64,000 nucleotides of DNA from Diadema setosum (lineage: Eukaryota > Echinodermata > Echinoidea > Diadematoida > Diadematidae), in NCBI GenBank assembly GCA_033980235.1, contig CM067067.1, positions 23,312,603 to 23,376,602 of the forward strand, in the 5' to 3' direction. Both the position numbers and the translations under genes were made by a program. The notes below the pieces were generated by a model. That model searched no databases. It was not told the origin of the DNA and was given only the letters and a program-made list of their open reading frames with translations. Position 1 is the first letter of the stretch, and each line of letters begins with the position of its first letter. Positions 39,101 through 54,100 of the stretch are shown piece after piece.

Positions 39101-42100
39101 ATTTTGGAACTTTTTGAGTATTGTGATTACATGTAGCACATATGATATGCTCATCGTCCATGAAAATGATATTTGGAAAGTATGTTTGTGGACGGAGAGG
39201 AGCAATAAAACATAATTCTGAAATAGCCGGTGACACTGCGTTTTGGGGGTCTTAACGAAGTTTAACAGCAAAATTTTATACAAAAAGGCAGACAACCGCA
39301 TTTGATCGTGTTTATTTTTAACAAATAAAGTCCTCGTGATATATTATAAACATCTAAATAGTATCTAATAGGTTTCAGGGAACCGCAAACTGTCATGGAA
39401 TGTCGGCGACACCAAAATTCCGTATTTGAACGCTTTTACTGAGAATGGGCAGTTAATGCAATCTGGTGTTTGATTTGTCCCTACATGTACATGTGTACAT
39501 TAGTACATCAATGAAAAGGTTAGGTGAGCATGTTAACTTTCGAGTATGAAGAATGGTTGCTTTTAAACCCCTTGCAGACTACTGTAAAAGTGGAAATTTT
39601 CGCGTTGTTGAAATTTTCATGCATTTCGCACAACCAGAAACTAGTGCAAAAATAAAAGCTTATGAATTTTTTTTTTCTTGCCATGTGTTCCAGTAGCTGA
39701 TGGCTTAATTCCGTGGAATTAAAAACACGCGAAACTCTTCTCACTCGGCCGATCGTGAAAAATTAGTCGCGCAAAAATATCCACTTTTACAGTAGTCCCA
39801 AGTATACGTAGGCAGGTGTCTGTGGGTAATAGAAAGTCTTCTTTGCATTGTTTTGCATCTCACAACGACATTTGACCTTATAACTGAAGATTTTTAAAAT
39901 CATTTCGGAGTATACATTTATATTAGTACCCCATTTATTGTACCCTATCAGTATGCCAGCACAAGGGACATGTGTACTACTTTGTAGATATAGTACCAGC
40001 AAGATTCCTTCAATAAAAGCTTTTTATCATTCTCAGATACACTATATTGTAGGTTACAAAACTACAAGCTGATCTGATAGAAAGGTATTCATTTATATGT
40101 AAACTTTCCATGAATGACATGTTGCATTATTATCAGACAGTACTCCAGTCTATTTCCCATGACCTAACCAGCCATCGCAGGCATTTGATTCTTATACATG
40201 TAGCTTACATTGCTTAAAGTTGTTTCTGCTCTGATAAAAACAAAAACAAAAACAGCAGCAACAAAGTTGATACCACTGACTGATTCCTTTGTTACGTTAG
40301 CAGTTCTTGATTAACATTAACAAGAATTCCCATCCATTTCATAAAGATTTTTTTTTTTTTTAAAAACAGGTAAAATTAGCCAGATATTACTGGAGTGTGG
40401 GTAAAATCAACTCATTAAAGGACTAAAGGAAATGTTGTCTCTCAAATTCCTAACCTCTGCCTTTCCATGCTACCCCCCCCCCCAAAAAAAAAAGCAATAA
40501 AATGTGAATGGCACAAACAAAATTAAAAAGTTCAACTACTTCATTACATCAAGTGTGGTACGTAGGCAATCTTCTTGGGTAGACTTGTAAATTCAATACA
40601 TGTGAAGTTGTCTTCAAGCTATAGTCAGTATTGATAGAGAAAGAATAAGCCTGCAGGTAGTCACACAGCAGACTTAGATCTACTGTACATGTGGAATCTG
40701 CAAAGTAGGCATTAGACCAGTTTATGACCAATTAATGTTACTTGGTCAATAACCTGTTCAAAGAATATGTGTGACACACCCACCCAAGCACTGTCACTAA
40801 CGAGTGCCTGGTGCCATCGGGCAGCAGTGCAAGCCAGTTCATGCACAGTCGACGTAAGCGTAATACACAGATTATGCAGATATCATTTGAAATTGTCTAA
40901 AGGGCTGAAAGCGGGATTGATAATGATATTAAACAATTTGTTCAAGTCAAGTTTCACATGCTGCTTTGTGGCTAGAGCTGTGCAAGTAACGATACCTTAC
41001 ATGTATTGCTGTCACATGTGTAGGGTTATTGCAACTTTAGGAAGAAATACAAATCTCTCCCTCAGAAACATACATTGTACACATAGCCCTGATCCTGTTC
41101 TTAGACTTTGTTTCTTATTCTTTCCTATGCACATAATGTAATTTGGTGTAATTAAAAGGTATTTGTATCATTTGCTTTTTACCAGGCCGGATATCCACCA
41201 CCTGCTGGTCAACCCTACCCTCCTACAGCTGCCCAGCCCTATCCCCCTCCTGCAGGATCCCAGGCCTACCCTCCTGCAGGATCTCAGGCCTACCCACCAC
41301 CTGCCAACCAGCCCTACCCACCAACCCAGGCTGGCTATCAGGGAGTGCCGGCAGCTACCGCTGCCCCGCCCCCTTCATCCTACGGTGAGTCGTGGATTAG
41401 TCACCAGAATGACTCACTCCTGTAAACAGTCCTGTAGTACTAGAGTCACGAGTAGTATTAAAAGTCAGTGCTTTGAGACCTGTGAGTCTCTATTATACAG
41501 CCCGTTAATCCCTCATATGTGCTGACCATTCACATGCTACTTGCATAGCAAGCACTGGCTCATTTATCCTCCCACAACTTGCCCTTGATGCAAAAGTAGA
41601 CAAACTTCTCACATGTAAACAATGCCACAGTCTCACATGAAGACCAAGGGCCGGTTTCATAAAACTTGTCATCAGTGACAAGTTGTCATAGATGTGACGA
41701 GCTACTGAAATCCTTGCATCTGATTGGCCGAGAGCAAATTTGTCATAGAAATGTGGCAGTTGTTACTGATAACAAGTTTTGTGAAATGGGCCCCAGGGTG
41801 CGCAGTATACAAAATTAGGATTTTACAAAGTGGCATTGATAGTGACTTACATAACTTTTCCATGTGTCAGCAAAGAGCAAGAGAAGGAGAGGGAGAATGA
41901 TGAAGTAATCAGATGTGCTGATCAGTTATGAAACAAGACATACTACAATGAAAATGCAAACATAGCCTTTTAATAGTAATTATGTGTTAGACTGAAGGGG
42001 TAAATTCTCTATCATTAATTTTTATGGCTCTGCCCCAAGTCTGCAGCAGGCATTATGTTCCAGGGTTTACTGTCTGTCCGTCCACCCAGATGGCATTAAT

Positions 42101-45100
42101 ATGAGTTTAGCAGTGCTCTCAAGAGTATTTTTGTTTTCTTTATAGTACACGCTGTACCTGGCTCTTTTATGCTGTGTATGAAGCGTAGAGGTACTGATCT
42201 GATATATTGTGCAAAATCAAACGACCGTTTCAAAATCAAAGTCTACACTATCAGGTCACAAAAATTAGGCTAAAATATTATTTTCTGATGATAGATTTCA
42301 TCTGGTATTAAGTCCAATGATTGTGTTATGATTTGGTTTAATGGATAAAACTCAATTAGAAAATAAAACTGTGTTTTGTTTGTAGAGAGAGGCTTTGTAG
42401 GCTAGTGCATGGTAAATGGTCGATTTCAGTGAACTTTATGAAAACGTGCGAAGGGCTATGTTCTCATGGCACATACTGTACAGTATGATGAAGGCATGAG
42501 AAGAGGAGGCATGGCAATGGATTGTACATGGCACACAAATATCTTGAGTTTCTAGCAATGCATTCAGTGAGCAGTGCTTCATAGAGTATTATAAAATGGG
42601 TTCAAGAATGTAGCCAATTGGAAGCGCTGAAATGAGTCACGTGTGCGTGCATTAATTTCTTAGTAAATGCACTAAGAAGAGTCTCTCTTCCACCTCCCTG
42701 GCCTGACGTACGTCACAATGTTTACACTAGCAGTGCACACTCAATCAGTTGTTACAAGTGCGTCACGCGCTACTATACGCGCTGTCAATCCTGTAAACAA
42801 CTTCTAGTTCGGGCCAGCCGCGGGCTGCCACAACAGCCGGCGGCCTTTCTTGTGCATAACACGTGGCGTACGTATACTCTTATACGCACGTACAGTACTT
42901 ATGTGCGGGATTTCCGAGTGCGACGTGCGTAAATGTTTGGGACGAACATCTTCGGACATCTTGACTTTTGAGCGAGTGCTACATGTAGCTGACTGGTATT
43001 GACCCACAAAGGTACGTGAATAATGCTGTTAGTTTTCGACCCATTTTATAAAACAAATGATGCACAGGATTATTTCGTGGCGTTAGTGAAGGTGCGGCGC
43101 ACTCTCGAGTATTGACAACGGTTGCAAACATGCACTCGGCTGCGCCTCGTGCATGTCGCACCATTGTCAATACTCTCGAGCGCGCCGCACCTTCACTAAC
43201 ACACTCTATCCTGTGCATCATTTGTATGTACTGTACGACAGTGTAGACATTGTTAAGCATTCAAAAAGTCAAACTAACAAACATTTTGGGGTTAAACGAC
43301 ATTTAAAGTCTGCACTACATATGAATACTGCTCAATATTCATAAAAGAAAGATCCATGCAAGTTACAACAACCAGTAGCTTGGCTGTATTTCATTGATGA
43401 GTACATGCACTTGACTACGCGAATGACAAATGTTACCCTCGCTGGCAGACATAACACAGCTGTCATGTACACAAATCAAAGCATGCGTGTACTATCATGC
43501 CATCTTTCGCTATAGGGACACCTGCTGCAGCTGCACAAAAGGAAGCAAGTGGGAATTCATTTCCTGACTTTTGAGTACTTCCATGTAGTCCACTGATGCT
43601 TACACATCATTTTATTTTCCCCTCAATCCTGTGTTTACACATTCAATCTGAAAGTGTTCTGTCTCGAAATATAAATTTGAACGAATGACCAACCTGTTTT
43701 AAATGCGATGAAACACCGAAGGAGCCCACTGGGAAAGATGGAGAGAATTAACTGGAGGGGGGAAAATATACACTGTACGCATTTACATACCATACATCAT
43801 AGATGTATAATCCCTCTTTCCTAGTTTAGCCTGAATGAAGTCAGACAGAATTTTGATGTGAAAACTATATATCATCAAAAGTGTTGGGGGGGGGGGCTGC
43901 ATATCACACATGCTTTTGAAACAGAAAAAAAAAAGTCTCTGCTCATTTATGACCTATTTTATATCTCTTTCCGAGTTTCTGTTCAGACACCATGTAATGC
44001 TACAAACTTTCTTTTTTAAACTTTCAGCAGCTCAGCTCACGCAATATGTGACTTTGTTTCAATGTCTGTATATACATGTACAGGAACCAGTGCTCCCACC
44101 AGTGGAGGAGGACATGGTGATGAAGAGACAGGATTTGAGGGAGGGCGTGGCTTTAACAACAAGAGTATCCGTGCCGCATTTATCAAGAAAGTAAGTGGAG
44201 TGGGTTCATTAATAGGCAAAGGTTTGAACTTACAGGAGTCATTTATATGTTTTACAATTCTAGTACATAGTACAGTGGTTCCCGTTTTAAAATCAGGAGA
44301 CAAGTCTTTCTCATGTTCAACCCGTAAACTGCTAAAAGCCATTTCAGTGGCCCTGGGCCTAAGCTACATTTTGTGTCTTTTTCTTTCAAAAATGGGTATT
44401 GAAGTGAAAACCCATGTTATACATTGTATATTCCATGGCTCGACACTAACTTTTTTGTTTGGTGGCCCGATGGGGCCACCAAAATCCTAAATTTCAAATT
44501 TTTGGTGGCCCGAGAGAAAAATTTGGTGTCCCCCAAAAAAAACAATAAAAAAACATTAAAAGTCCTTTTTTTTTTAATGAGTCAAATATTCAAGATTTAT
44601 GATAGTAAGAATTAGAAGTTGGACATATCTACTCATAAATAAACTTCAACAAACTCGCAACACTCACTCTCAGGCATTCATTCAGTCCTTTTCATCCATC
44701 CTTTGAACAAATTTAACTGCTAATTTCAGGCACAAAAAGTTACGAATTTATTGACATACTTTTCAAAATATTTTCGTGGCCCGAGGCGGGCCACCAAATT
44801 TGCCCTTTTTGGAAATTTGGTGGCCCGACTTTCATTTTTGGTGGCCCCGGGCCACCGGGCCACCGTTAGTGTCGAGCCCTGTATATTCAAACACATTTGA
44901 TTTTTCCAACTAAAGCAGAAAAATTCAAGTTTTATTGTAAAATGACATGTTTCAGCTAAAAATGATGTCAACAGGCACAAAGTACGAATGTACCACAGAA
45001 AAATCATTATATGGGACTACACAGACATTGATGATGTGACTCACAATTGTTCTGCAAATATCTCAGCAGGGAAAATAGATAAAAACCTGAAATTTCTGTT

Positions 45101-48100
45101 TTGGTGTCCTAAGATATCAGGGTACAAAATTAAGTAGAAAATTTGGAAAGCCATCTTGGAAGGATTAAAACATATTGTAAATTTTGATAATCTTTACAAC
45201 AATTATAGTATTTTTCAATTTGAAAATTTGTGTTTCTCAGAAAATATGAAAATGATATTTGAAATTTAATAAAAGGAACTTTTGTTTAGTAATTAACCCA
45301 TAAACTAGTTTATTTCATAAAGATTTACTTTTGAAATGGCTGAGATATCCAAAATGGAGCGATCCTGATAAAAGATGGTACCCACCTTTTATTACGATTG
45401 GTTTGTTTTATCTTGTTTTTGGATGTCTCAGCCATTCCAAAGCTGATTTTAATCAAATACGGTATACTTTGAATTCCTCTAAGAATGGTATGTTTTATGC
45501 TATTTCATAAGTGGTTTCCTTGCAGTTTAAAGTTTATAATACATGATGTATATTGTGCAGACACAGTGTGAAGCAGTGATGATAAAGTGTGGGTTAAAAA
45601 AACAACAACAAAAGCTCCAGAAATTATCTGCACCCTCATTACAGTTCTTTCGATGATCCTAAAGCAGTTTGAGTGAGAGTGACCAAAAATATCTTGTTTT
45701 CAGCCATGTACTGTATTTTGATCCTCCCAGTTTTTCACATGACATCAAGTGGATTATGTATTTGCTGTCCCATTAAAACAGGGGCCCGTTTCATAAAACT
45801 TGTCATCAGTGACAAGTTGTCATAGATGTGACAAGCTACTGAAATCCTTGCATCTGATTGGCTGAGAGGAACTTTGTCATAGAAATGTGGCAGTTGTCAC
45901 TGATAACGAGTTTTATGAAACGGGCCCCAGGACTACAAAATCAATGTATGTTACAATTGACTTTGGATTGCTCTTTACTATTAAAATCCATGTCTGAAGA
46001 CTTTTTGTTGGTTTTGTGATGCAGGGTCACATATTGCATATAAAAGTCTGTTATCTATATAAGGAATATGAGTATATAAGATAGCTTCACTGTGGCTTTT
46101 TTTTTTGTATCGGGAGTTTAGATTCAGAAAAAATATGTTCATGGAGTTTTAGAATTTTTAACTGAATTGTGACAATATGCGGTATCAGATTCAGCAAATT
46201 ATTGCTAATTTGGTTCTTTTGATAATAAGGTATCATGTGACTGTTGAAAGGTAAGAATTGTTTAAATGCTTGTGAATTTTCAGGATTTATACTCATATGA
46301 TGCAATATTTGGTACCCTGTGGTACCAAATGAAAATTTGTAATTTTGTTGAATTATTATTTCCATGTCATCTTTGTACTCTGGGTTACCAAAGATGTGTA
46401 AAAATAATTTTTGATACTATTTTGCACAAAAATGTTTTCTTGTTTGTGATTATGCAACAATAAGTACATGCTAGTAATAACTTTTTTTTTTTCACATTTA
46501 CATGCTCTCTTGTAATCCTCACTGTTTAAAAGTTGGCATGGAAGGATCTCATATCGGCATTTGGATCTATAACCGCGCTGATTTATGCCAACGCTGATGA
46601 TGAGAATATAGTCGCCAGGACAACATTGCACATGTGTATGATAATGGACAAGAGATGGCGTTACACAACGCCGTACCCCTATCTGCGGCGTGCCGAATCA
46701 TATTAAGAGAAGTTCAATGTGAAAGAGAGATTGGCAACAGTTTATAATAGGCACTTTATGATTTGCACGTTGATGCCAGCGTCACTGTGCTATGACTTAT
46801 TTTTACGTACTGCGCATGCGTGAGTGTCGACCCCTCACTCACCACCCAATTTTCAAACGCGTTCACTGCGGTTATCGCCGTCCGCTTGCACCGCACTTAT
46901 GCTGCCTTGTCTGTGATGTTACACTCCTCTCGCGATAAATGAAGTTGCGCAGAAGATCATGACAACTGTCAGCAAATCGGTGCTCATTTCACCTGTTTTC
47001 CTTTTTCTTTCGAGAGAATATTTAATTACATGAAAGTTTATGATTTTGATACATGTATGTCACAGCAGCACCACTGACATACAAACTACAGCCTCTGGTA
47101 CCTACTTAATTTGCGTGATTTTACAGTCCTGCAATGTGCAACTGCATACCATAGTCCCACACATGCATTTACACATAGTGCTGTATGCAATCACGTTTCG
47201 GTGCTTGGCGTGGTGCAGTTCATGATTTTCTCATCTTTCGTTTGGTTGCAGGTGTATTTCATCCTGTTCATACAGTTGACCATCACGTTTGGGATTGTGT
47301 GCATCTTTTACTACGTGTGAGTATTATTTTAAGGATGGGCCTCGGTCACTTTTGACATTGTTGCGCCCCGTGAGAAAAAAAGGCTCAAACAGCAGGAAAA
47401 AAAGAGACCTTAGTCATTTCGGCTGTTCTGTTTTGCATATATGCCTGCACCCCAAAGGGTGCCAAGGCAGTATTATATCTTTCTGTTCTTTTGGTTTTTT
47501 TTCCATATAAGCAACAGATCAGGATATCCTACTTGATGCATTTAATAGCCCTTTCTGGTCCAGGGACTTTGGACAGTGTCCATAATGCTACATGGGGTTT
47601 TCTGTGCTAATAGCACTTGGAGCACACAAAGGCTGAATAGTAATGAAACTCAACAGACTACAATGTAATATATGGTTGACACTGTGGAAGAAGTCTAAAA
47701 TGAACATGACTTTACACTTTAGATGCATCTTTGGATTCTTCCCAAAAGCACCACTATAGCACTTGAGTTAGAGGTTTAATATAAACACAAAATATGCATT
47801 CATATATCAGTGGGAATTATATTACAACAGATTGACTTCCATTCTGCATTTCCATACATGAACGATATCATAAAAGATGAACGCATGTGTACCATGCGTG
47901 CTTGGTTAGATAATGTTTTTCCTTGCATTGTACCGGTGTAAGAAGTGTAGCTTTAATGAAGTGCTTCAGTTACAGAAACATCAAATCTCATATTCTGTCT
48001 AGTTGTTTTTAGTTTGTGTATTTGAGCAATTAACTTGTACTGTGCGGCCAGACGGGATACAAAACTTGATGGCCAAAAATAAACATACTACTGCACTGCA

Positions 48101-51100
48101 AGTCTATTAACACACATGCAGTTCATTCCTACAGTGGGTTCATTCACTTTGCTTGAATGTTGTGAAACTTATTTGGTTGTCATGCTATAGCAGCCAAGCT
48201 GTATTGATATTTACAAGCTCAGTGACTGGTGTAAAATGCTGTGTACGTGTACTACGGGAGTCCAGTTCACACTGTCATTCTGTCCTCTCTTTTGTGCCTC
48301 CTTTCAATCATAAAGGTAACTTCTGCCTGTTTTTTTTTTTTTCTTATTTTTTTTTCTCTCCCCACTTCCTCTGTTCATACCTGCAGTGATCCTGTGCGGA
48401 CGTTTGTCCAGAGCAACAGTTGGCTATACTGGTGTTCTTAGTAAGTTATCCAATTTTGTATGTATCTTCTAAATACTATTTCTGTGTCTGCACATCTGTT
48501 TTGTTTTGGAATTGACCATATAAAAATCCAGGTATAATAAGACATTTGTAGTGTCAACAGAAAATAAGCAGAACAAAAACCATTTACAGTGTTGTATCTA
48601 TCGTACATACATTGTACATGTACCACAGACATGTGTGGGAAGGACCTATCAGTATCTCCCCCCCCCCCCCTTTTCTCCACACAACCTTCTTGGCATATTT
48701 GAATATAACATGCATTGTATTGTGTCAGACATGCATTGACATTAACTCTGCTTTAACCCTATTCTAACTGGGGGGGGGGGGGGGGGGGGGGGGTCAAATT
48801 GACCCCCCCTTGACGTTTCGCGCCACGATTTCACAACGCGCAAAGATTTTGCTGCGTCGTTTCACGAATTTTTTCATTGAAGTCTCCCGCATATTTTGAG
48901 ACCAAATTTGCGACGTCCGGGTGCACCGTTTTGAAGTTACGTAATGTTTTGCATATGCATGTCAACCAAAAAACAGCTCAAATTCATGATATCGTGTGCA
49001 AATCCAATGCAAATTGTGTTTTTTGGTTAAACTGATATAAATTAGATTATTTCAACTTTTAACCATTAAAATTAATCAATTCTAGTGCAGATAAGCCTGA
49101 AAAAGTGCCTGCAACAAATTTTGGCAAAAAAACAATAGGAAACAAAAGGTCGAAAAAACAATAAAATACATAAGAAATTAACAAAACAATAAAAAACAAA
49201 AGAAATTGATTTCGATTGTGCTATTTTTTTACACGCAAATTCTTTGATGTGTCTTGAGGAATTCTGACACAAAAATTTAGCAATCCTCCAGTCTTTTTAA
49301 TGGAGTTATAAGTGAAAATATGATTTCATGCACAAATTTGCATAATTAATTTATTAAAAATAGAAAGGCAATATTTTTCTATTGTATGACCATGTAATCT
49401 TGTAGTTGACATCCAGCTCTATCTTCAGGCAAAATTTTGCGGTGATCACGCGATTGGCGGCCGAGATCTGAGGGGGGGGGGTCAAATTGACCCCCCCCCC
49501 CCCCCCCCCCCCCTCAGTAAAAACTTGGTCTCAAATAGCCCAGTTAGAATAGGGTTAATAATAGTGTAGGTCTATAGCTTGCTGGTAGAATGATAAGGAA
49601 TGATGTATTGAGTTCATCATACTACCAACAGCACTTCCTCATCCACCTGACTGTTTCAAAGAAACACTCAAAGCAAACATTGATAATAATGCCAAGTAAA
49701 GATCAATGGTAAATATAAATGAACACAAAGTTGTAGATATATCATTATTGTACTAAAAGGGTCTATACAATGTTTGCTCATATTTTGTCTAAATATTTTC
49801 TGTATGTTTGCGTGCATGAAGGTAGATTTGTTTTTGTTTTTGTTTAGTTTGTTTTTATGCCTCAAAGTGTGCTGAAGCATTATGTTTTTGTATGTTTTGT
49901 TTTTCCATCTGCCACTGATCTCATTAATAGGATTTCAGCAAAATCCTGTGGTGTTTTGTGATTATTATAGCATGTATGACACATGAAATATATGTGCACT
50001 ATTTGAATGAAATTTTGGTCTTCTCTCATGTGTAGAGTCACGGAAATGTGGTTAAGAATGCCTTTTCCTGGCAAGCTCTAATTTTTTATATTAGTGTCCA
50101 CCGACACTGATATGATTTTTAGGGAAGGATAAAAGTGAATGGACAATCTTTATCATAAAGTGATATTGATGATGGTCAGCATTGAATGTCAGTGCACTTT
50201 ATCTAGATGTGTATCAAAATTTATAGTCAAACTTCAGCTAAACATGCAAATTATGTTTATCCAATCTTGAATGATTTTAGGAAATATGATCTACTATACA
50301 CTTGTAGATCCATGAAATCTCAGAAGTATTGTGCTTTACTCATGTTTGCATAATCATCATACCTACGTGTAAATAGAAAAGTGCTTACTAATGTGTGTTT
50401 TTGTCTTCATTCCAACGTGCAGTGCGGCCTTCATCATAATGTACTTCTCTCTGGTCTGCTGCTCAAATGTGCGAAGGAACTACCCTGGAAATTTGATTGC
50501 TCTTATGTTGTTTGTAAGTCTTCTCTACTCTACATGTAGATAATTGTGTGTGGTACACATACACTCTGTAATTTTTCCTTTTCCCCCTACCCTTCCCTAT
50601 CTCTCTCTCTCTCTCTCTCTATCCCTTATTCTATCCAGAGTAGCTAAGCATAGAGTCTCCATACTGTCAAGCCTCAGCTTATTTTGGAGACCCTTCTGTT
50701 TAAGTTCCCTAAGCTGTTTATATTTGTCTTGTTTTGTACTAAAAATTATGTGTCGATATACTGTTTGTCATATGTGACTTGTACATAATCATACAAGTGT
50801 ATCTGATGTAACGGAATTAAGCAGAAATAGATCAAAACAAATCAAATCAAATCAAATAATTGTCTTTCAAACTATAGTTCAGGTGGAATTATTTTAGTTC
50901 ACTGAATACACAAGTGTGATTTTTTTGTTTAAATTAACGTTTGATCTGTTTGCACATTCTATCCCTTTGTCTATTTCTCTATCATATATCTATCTACCTA
51001 CACATAGCTGTAATATGTTTGTTAGTATAAGTAGATTGATAGATAGATGGATATGGATAGATATCAAAATGGATAGATACATGCACACCTCCCAACCATT

Positions 51101-54100
51101 CTCAATTTGGAGGAAAGAATATGAATTTTGACCATTCCCATCTCTTATTTCACTAGCAATTTCCTATTTTTTCAAAATAATTTTACTTCACTGTCCTATG
51201 GAAACTACCCTTTCTTTCCTACTTTTTGAGCCACATTATCCCCATTTTTCAGTGAGAAAAGTTGAGAGGTCTGCACATAGATAGATACAAAGATAGATAT
51301 CTGAGAAGCTTATCAGTGTGCACAAAGTGGCAGTCACAGCCAAAGATACATGTAGCCCTTCTTTTGTGCGTAGTGCTGCAATTGTTCCTTAATGTGTAAT
51401 AATGTAAAAGGTACCACTGAGGTGCTATGAAGTGCTGTATTGTACCTGAATCAGTGGATTTGTTTTCAATTCCGGACCAATGTACTTGTAGTTGGCGTGG
51501 TAACTGCCATTTTTGTTTACAACAGTTTGTCAACATTGTGGAATGCCCATGCATTGGACATTCCAGTACAATACAGATGGAATAGAGCTACAAGGCAATT
51601 GGTACCCATTGCCATTGGGCTTTTGGGCATTGAAGGAAACATGATTAAAATCAATGAAATAGATTAAATAGATGGCAGGAAAAAAGAAATCATTTCATTA
51701 CAAAACAAATGGTACATGTACTTTCTGCTACTGTTGAATCTTTGAATGAGTATTGAAAGGAAACAGTGATAAAAAAAAGATTAGACTATTGCAATAATTT
51801 TGATTTCTTGTTTGTATTCCTCTTGAATTTGTATAGACTCTCTGTCTATCGTACATGACGGGCACCATTGCCAGGTGAGTTCACTGTGAAATCATCACAG
51901 AAAATTCTTGCAAGGCAAACACCACTTTTAAGAGCAGAATTTACAGTGGAACTTTCCATTATTATGTAAAATGATGATATGTGGCACATTTGAGAAAGTC
52001 GGGATTTGCACCGATGACGAATTAAGGTGAATAAATGTATGAATGCAATGTTCCCTGCAAAGTCTGACAAAGTCAGACGCAAGACAACAAGCTACTCTTG
52101 GTGGCATTTTGTTGCATGTTTTTGACTCATCAAGTCCTAGGCAGATTGCGACAGAAAATATACTCTTCTCGATGAATAGGCTTAGCTCTGAATTTCATGG
52201 CATATCTTGTATCAGAGAAAGATTAGATTTGATTTGTTACTTTACTTCAGTCTGTACAAAATCAGGAAGAAATTCACCAAAAAGTTGCCAATTTGAGGTA
52301 AAAAACAGGAAAATGAGTTGTCTCTAATGCGTTGCCAATTTCAGAATCAGTTATGAATTTAGCAAATTGGATTCTTTTGAAAGTTATGCAAACAATTTTG
52401 AATTGACAACAAAGGGTCCTAATGATTTTTTTTTTACTCTACCATATGAAATCCTAACAACGGATAAGTAAAAATTGCAATAAAATGATGCAACACTTAA
52501 CCCGTTCCACACTAAATTCTGAAATCCCCACATACTTAATACATAGGCCACCAGGTTCCTGTATGGAACAGGTTAATTTGTCTTAGTCATGTGACTGTTA
52601 CTCCAGAATGCTTGACCTCTCTTACTCCATGTTAGTTATTGTCATAATTATAAAAGAGAGAAACAGTGCAGCCAGTCCTTGTTACATCCGAAATGTGTCA
52701 AAACGCATTCCTTGAAGCTGTGGTGTGTACAGTCTTACTCCATGTTAATTATTGTCACAGTCCTTGTGTGTCCGTCTTTTAGGCATTCGTTGCAACTTGT
52801 ATCATTCATTCATTTCAGCTACTACTACTACGGTGGTGGGAACATCGTTTTGATCGCCATGGGCATCTGTGCTGTAAGTGTGTGTTGAATCTTTACTCAT
52901 GGATAGTCACTGTTTTATGTACTGCTTCTTTTTTTTTTCGTCAAGGACCGACAGCCCCCCCCCCCCCCCCGAAAAAAAAGAAGAAGAAGAAGAAGAAAGG
53001 AATACACTGTAGATAAAAATTGAGTGTCATTGCCTTCTGACCTCCACATATGTATTTTAAAGAGGTCCAGATTAGCTCACCGCATACTCCTAAGAAAATT
53101 TCAACTCTAATGCAAGTTGTATTCATGATGAAACATGTCATAAAGGGGCCTGTTGTTTGCTTGCATTTATCAACTTTTGGACTTGTACAAATATATGTTA
53201 GATTTTTGATCTTAGAATGATAAACCTACCCAGTATTTTTGCAGTTTTTTCCCTCGTTTATAGTTACATCCAGTAACTTTATTTGTTTGTTTGTTTGTTT
53301 GTTTTTTCTGGACTTTGCCATTGAAGGGGATCACCCTTGGTGTGTCACTGTTCGCCATCCAGACGCGATTTGACTTCACGACCTGTGGAGGATTCCTCTT
53401 CATCTTCAGTCTCTCCCTCTTCCTTTTTGGCTTCATCGCCATCTTCACATACAGCAGGGTGAGTTCCCAAACACCCAAGGGAGGAGCCCCCTCCTCCCTC
53501 TTGCCCTCTTAAAGGGATTGTATAGTTGTGGTTGAGACTTAACTTCAGGTTTCTAACATTTTTGATGAGATGATGAGAATCCTCTTATGAAATATGAAAG
53601 AGCATGTAATTCCATGAGGAATTCAACATTTTATTTGATGAAAATTGGTTTTGAAATGGCTGAGATATCCAATACGTTTTGGGATGTTTCAGCCATTCCA
53701 AAACCAATTCTCATCATATAAACTTTGAATTCCTCTTAGAATGGTATGCTCTGTACTGTTTTGTAAGTGTTTCCTTGGTATCTCGCAAAATGTTATAAGC
53801 CTAATTCTCATCTCCACCAATACTGTACCATCCCTTTAACCTCCTAGCTACTCTAAATACAATGTAGCTCTGTTCTACAGACCAGTGTCATCAGCAACTA
53901 GTGTGCTTTTTATGGTAGAGTGCATGGAGACCCTGAAACCAATTGTCCAATGATTAACGGTCACAGAAAACCTCCTTCAGGTAGGGCCATTGTTTTGCAT
54001 CAACGCAAATAACTGGCTGTCCTTGTTTGTTTATATTCATTCATTTATATATTTATTAATTTTAGTTAGTTAGTTTGTTAGTAAGTAAGTTAGTTCATTA

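Noticed and set aside
44062..44490. 142-residue continuous plus-strand frame over exon 3
   Set aside because: It is a different frame from the true exon 3 reading and runs into intron and transposon sequence.
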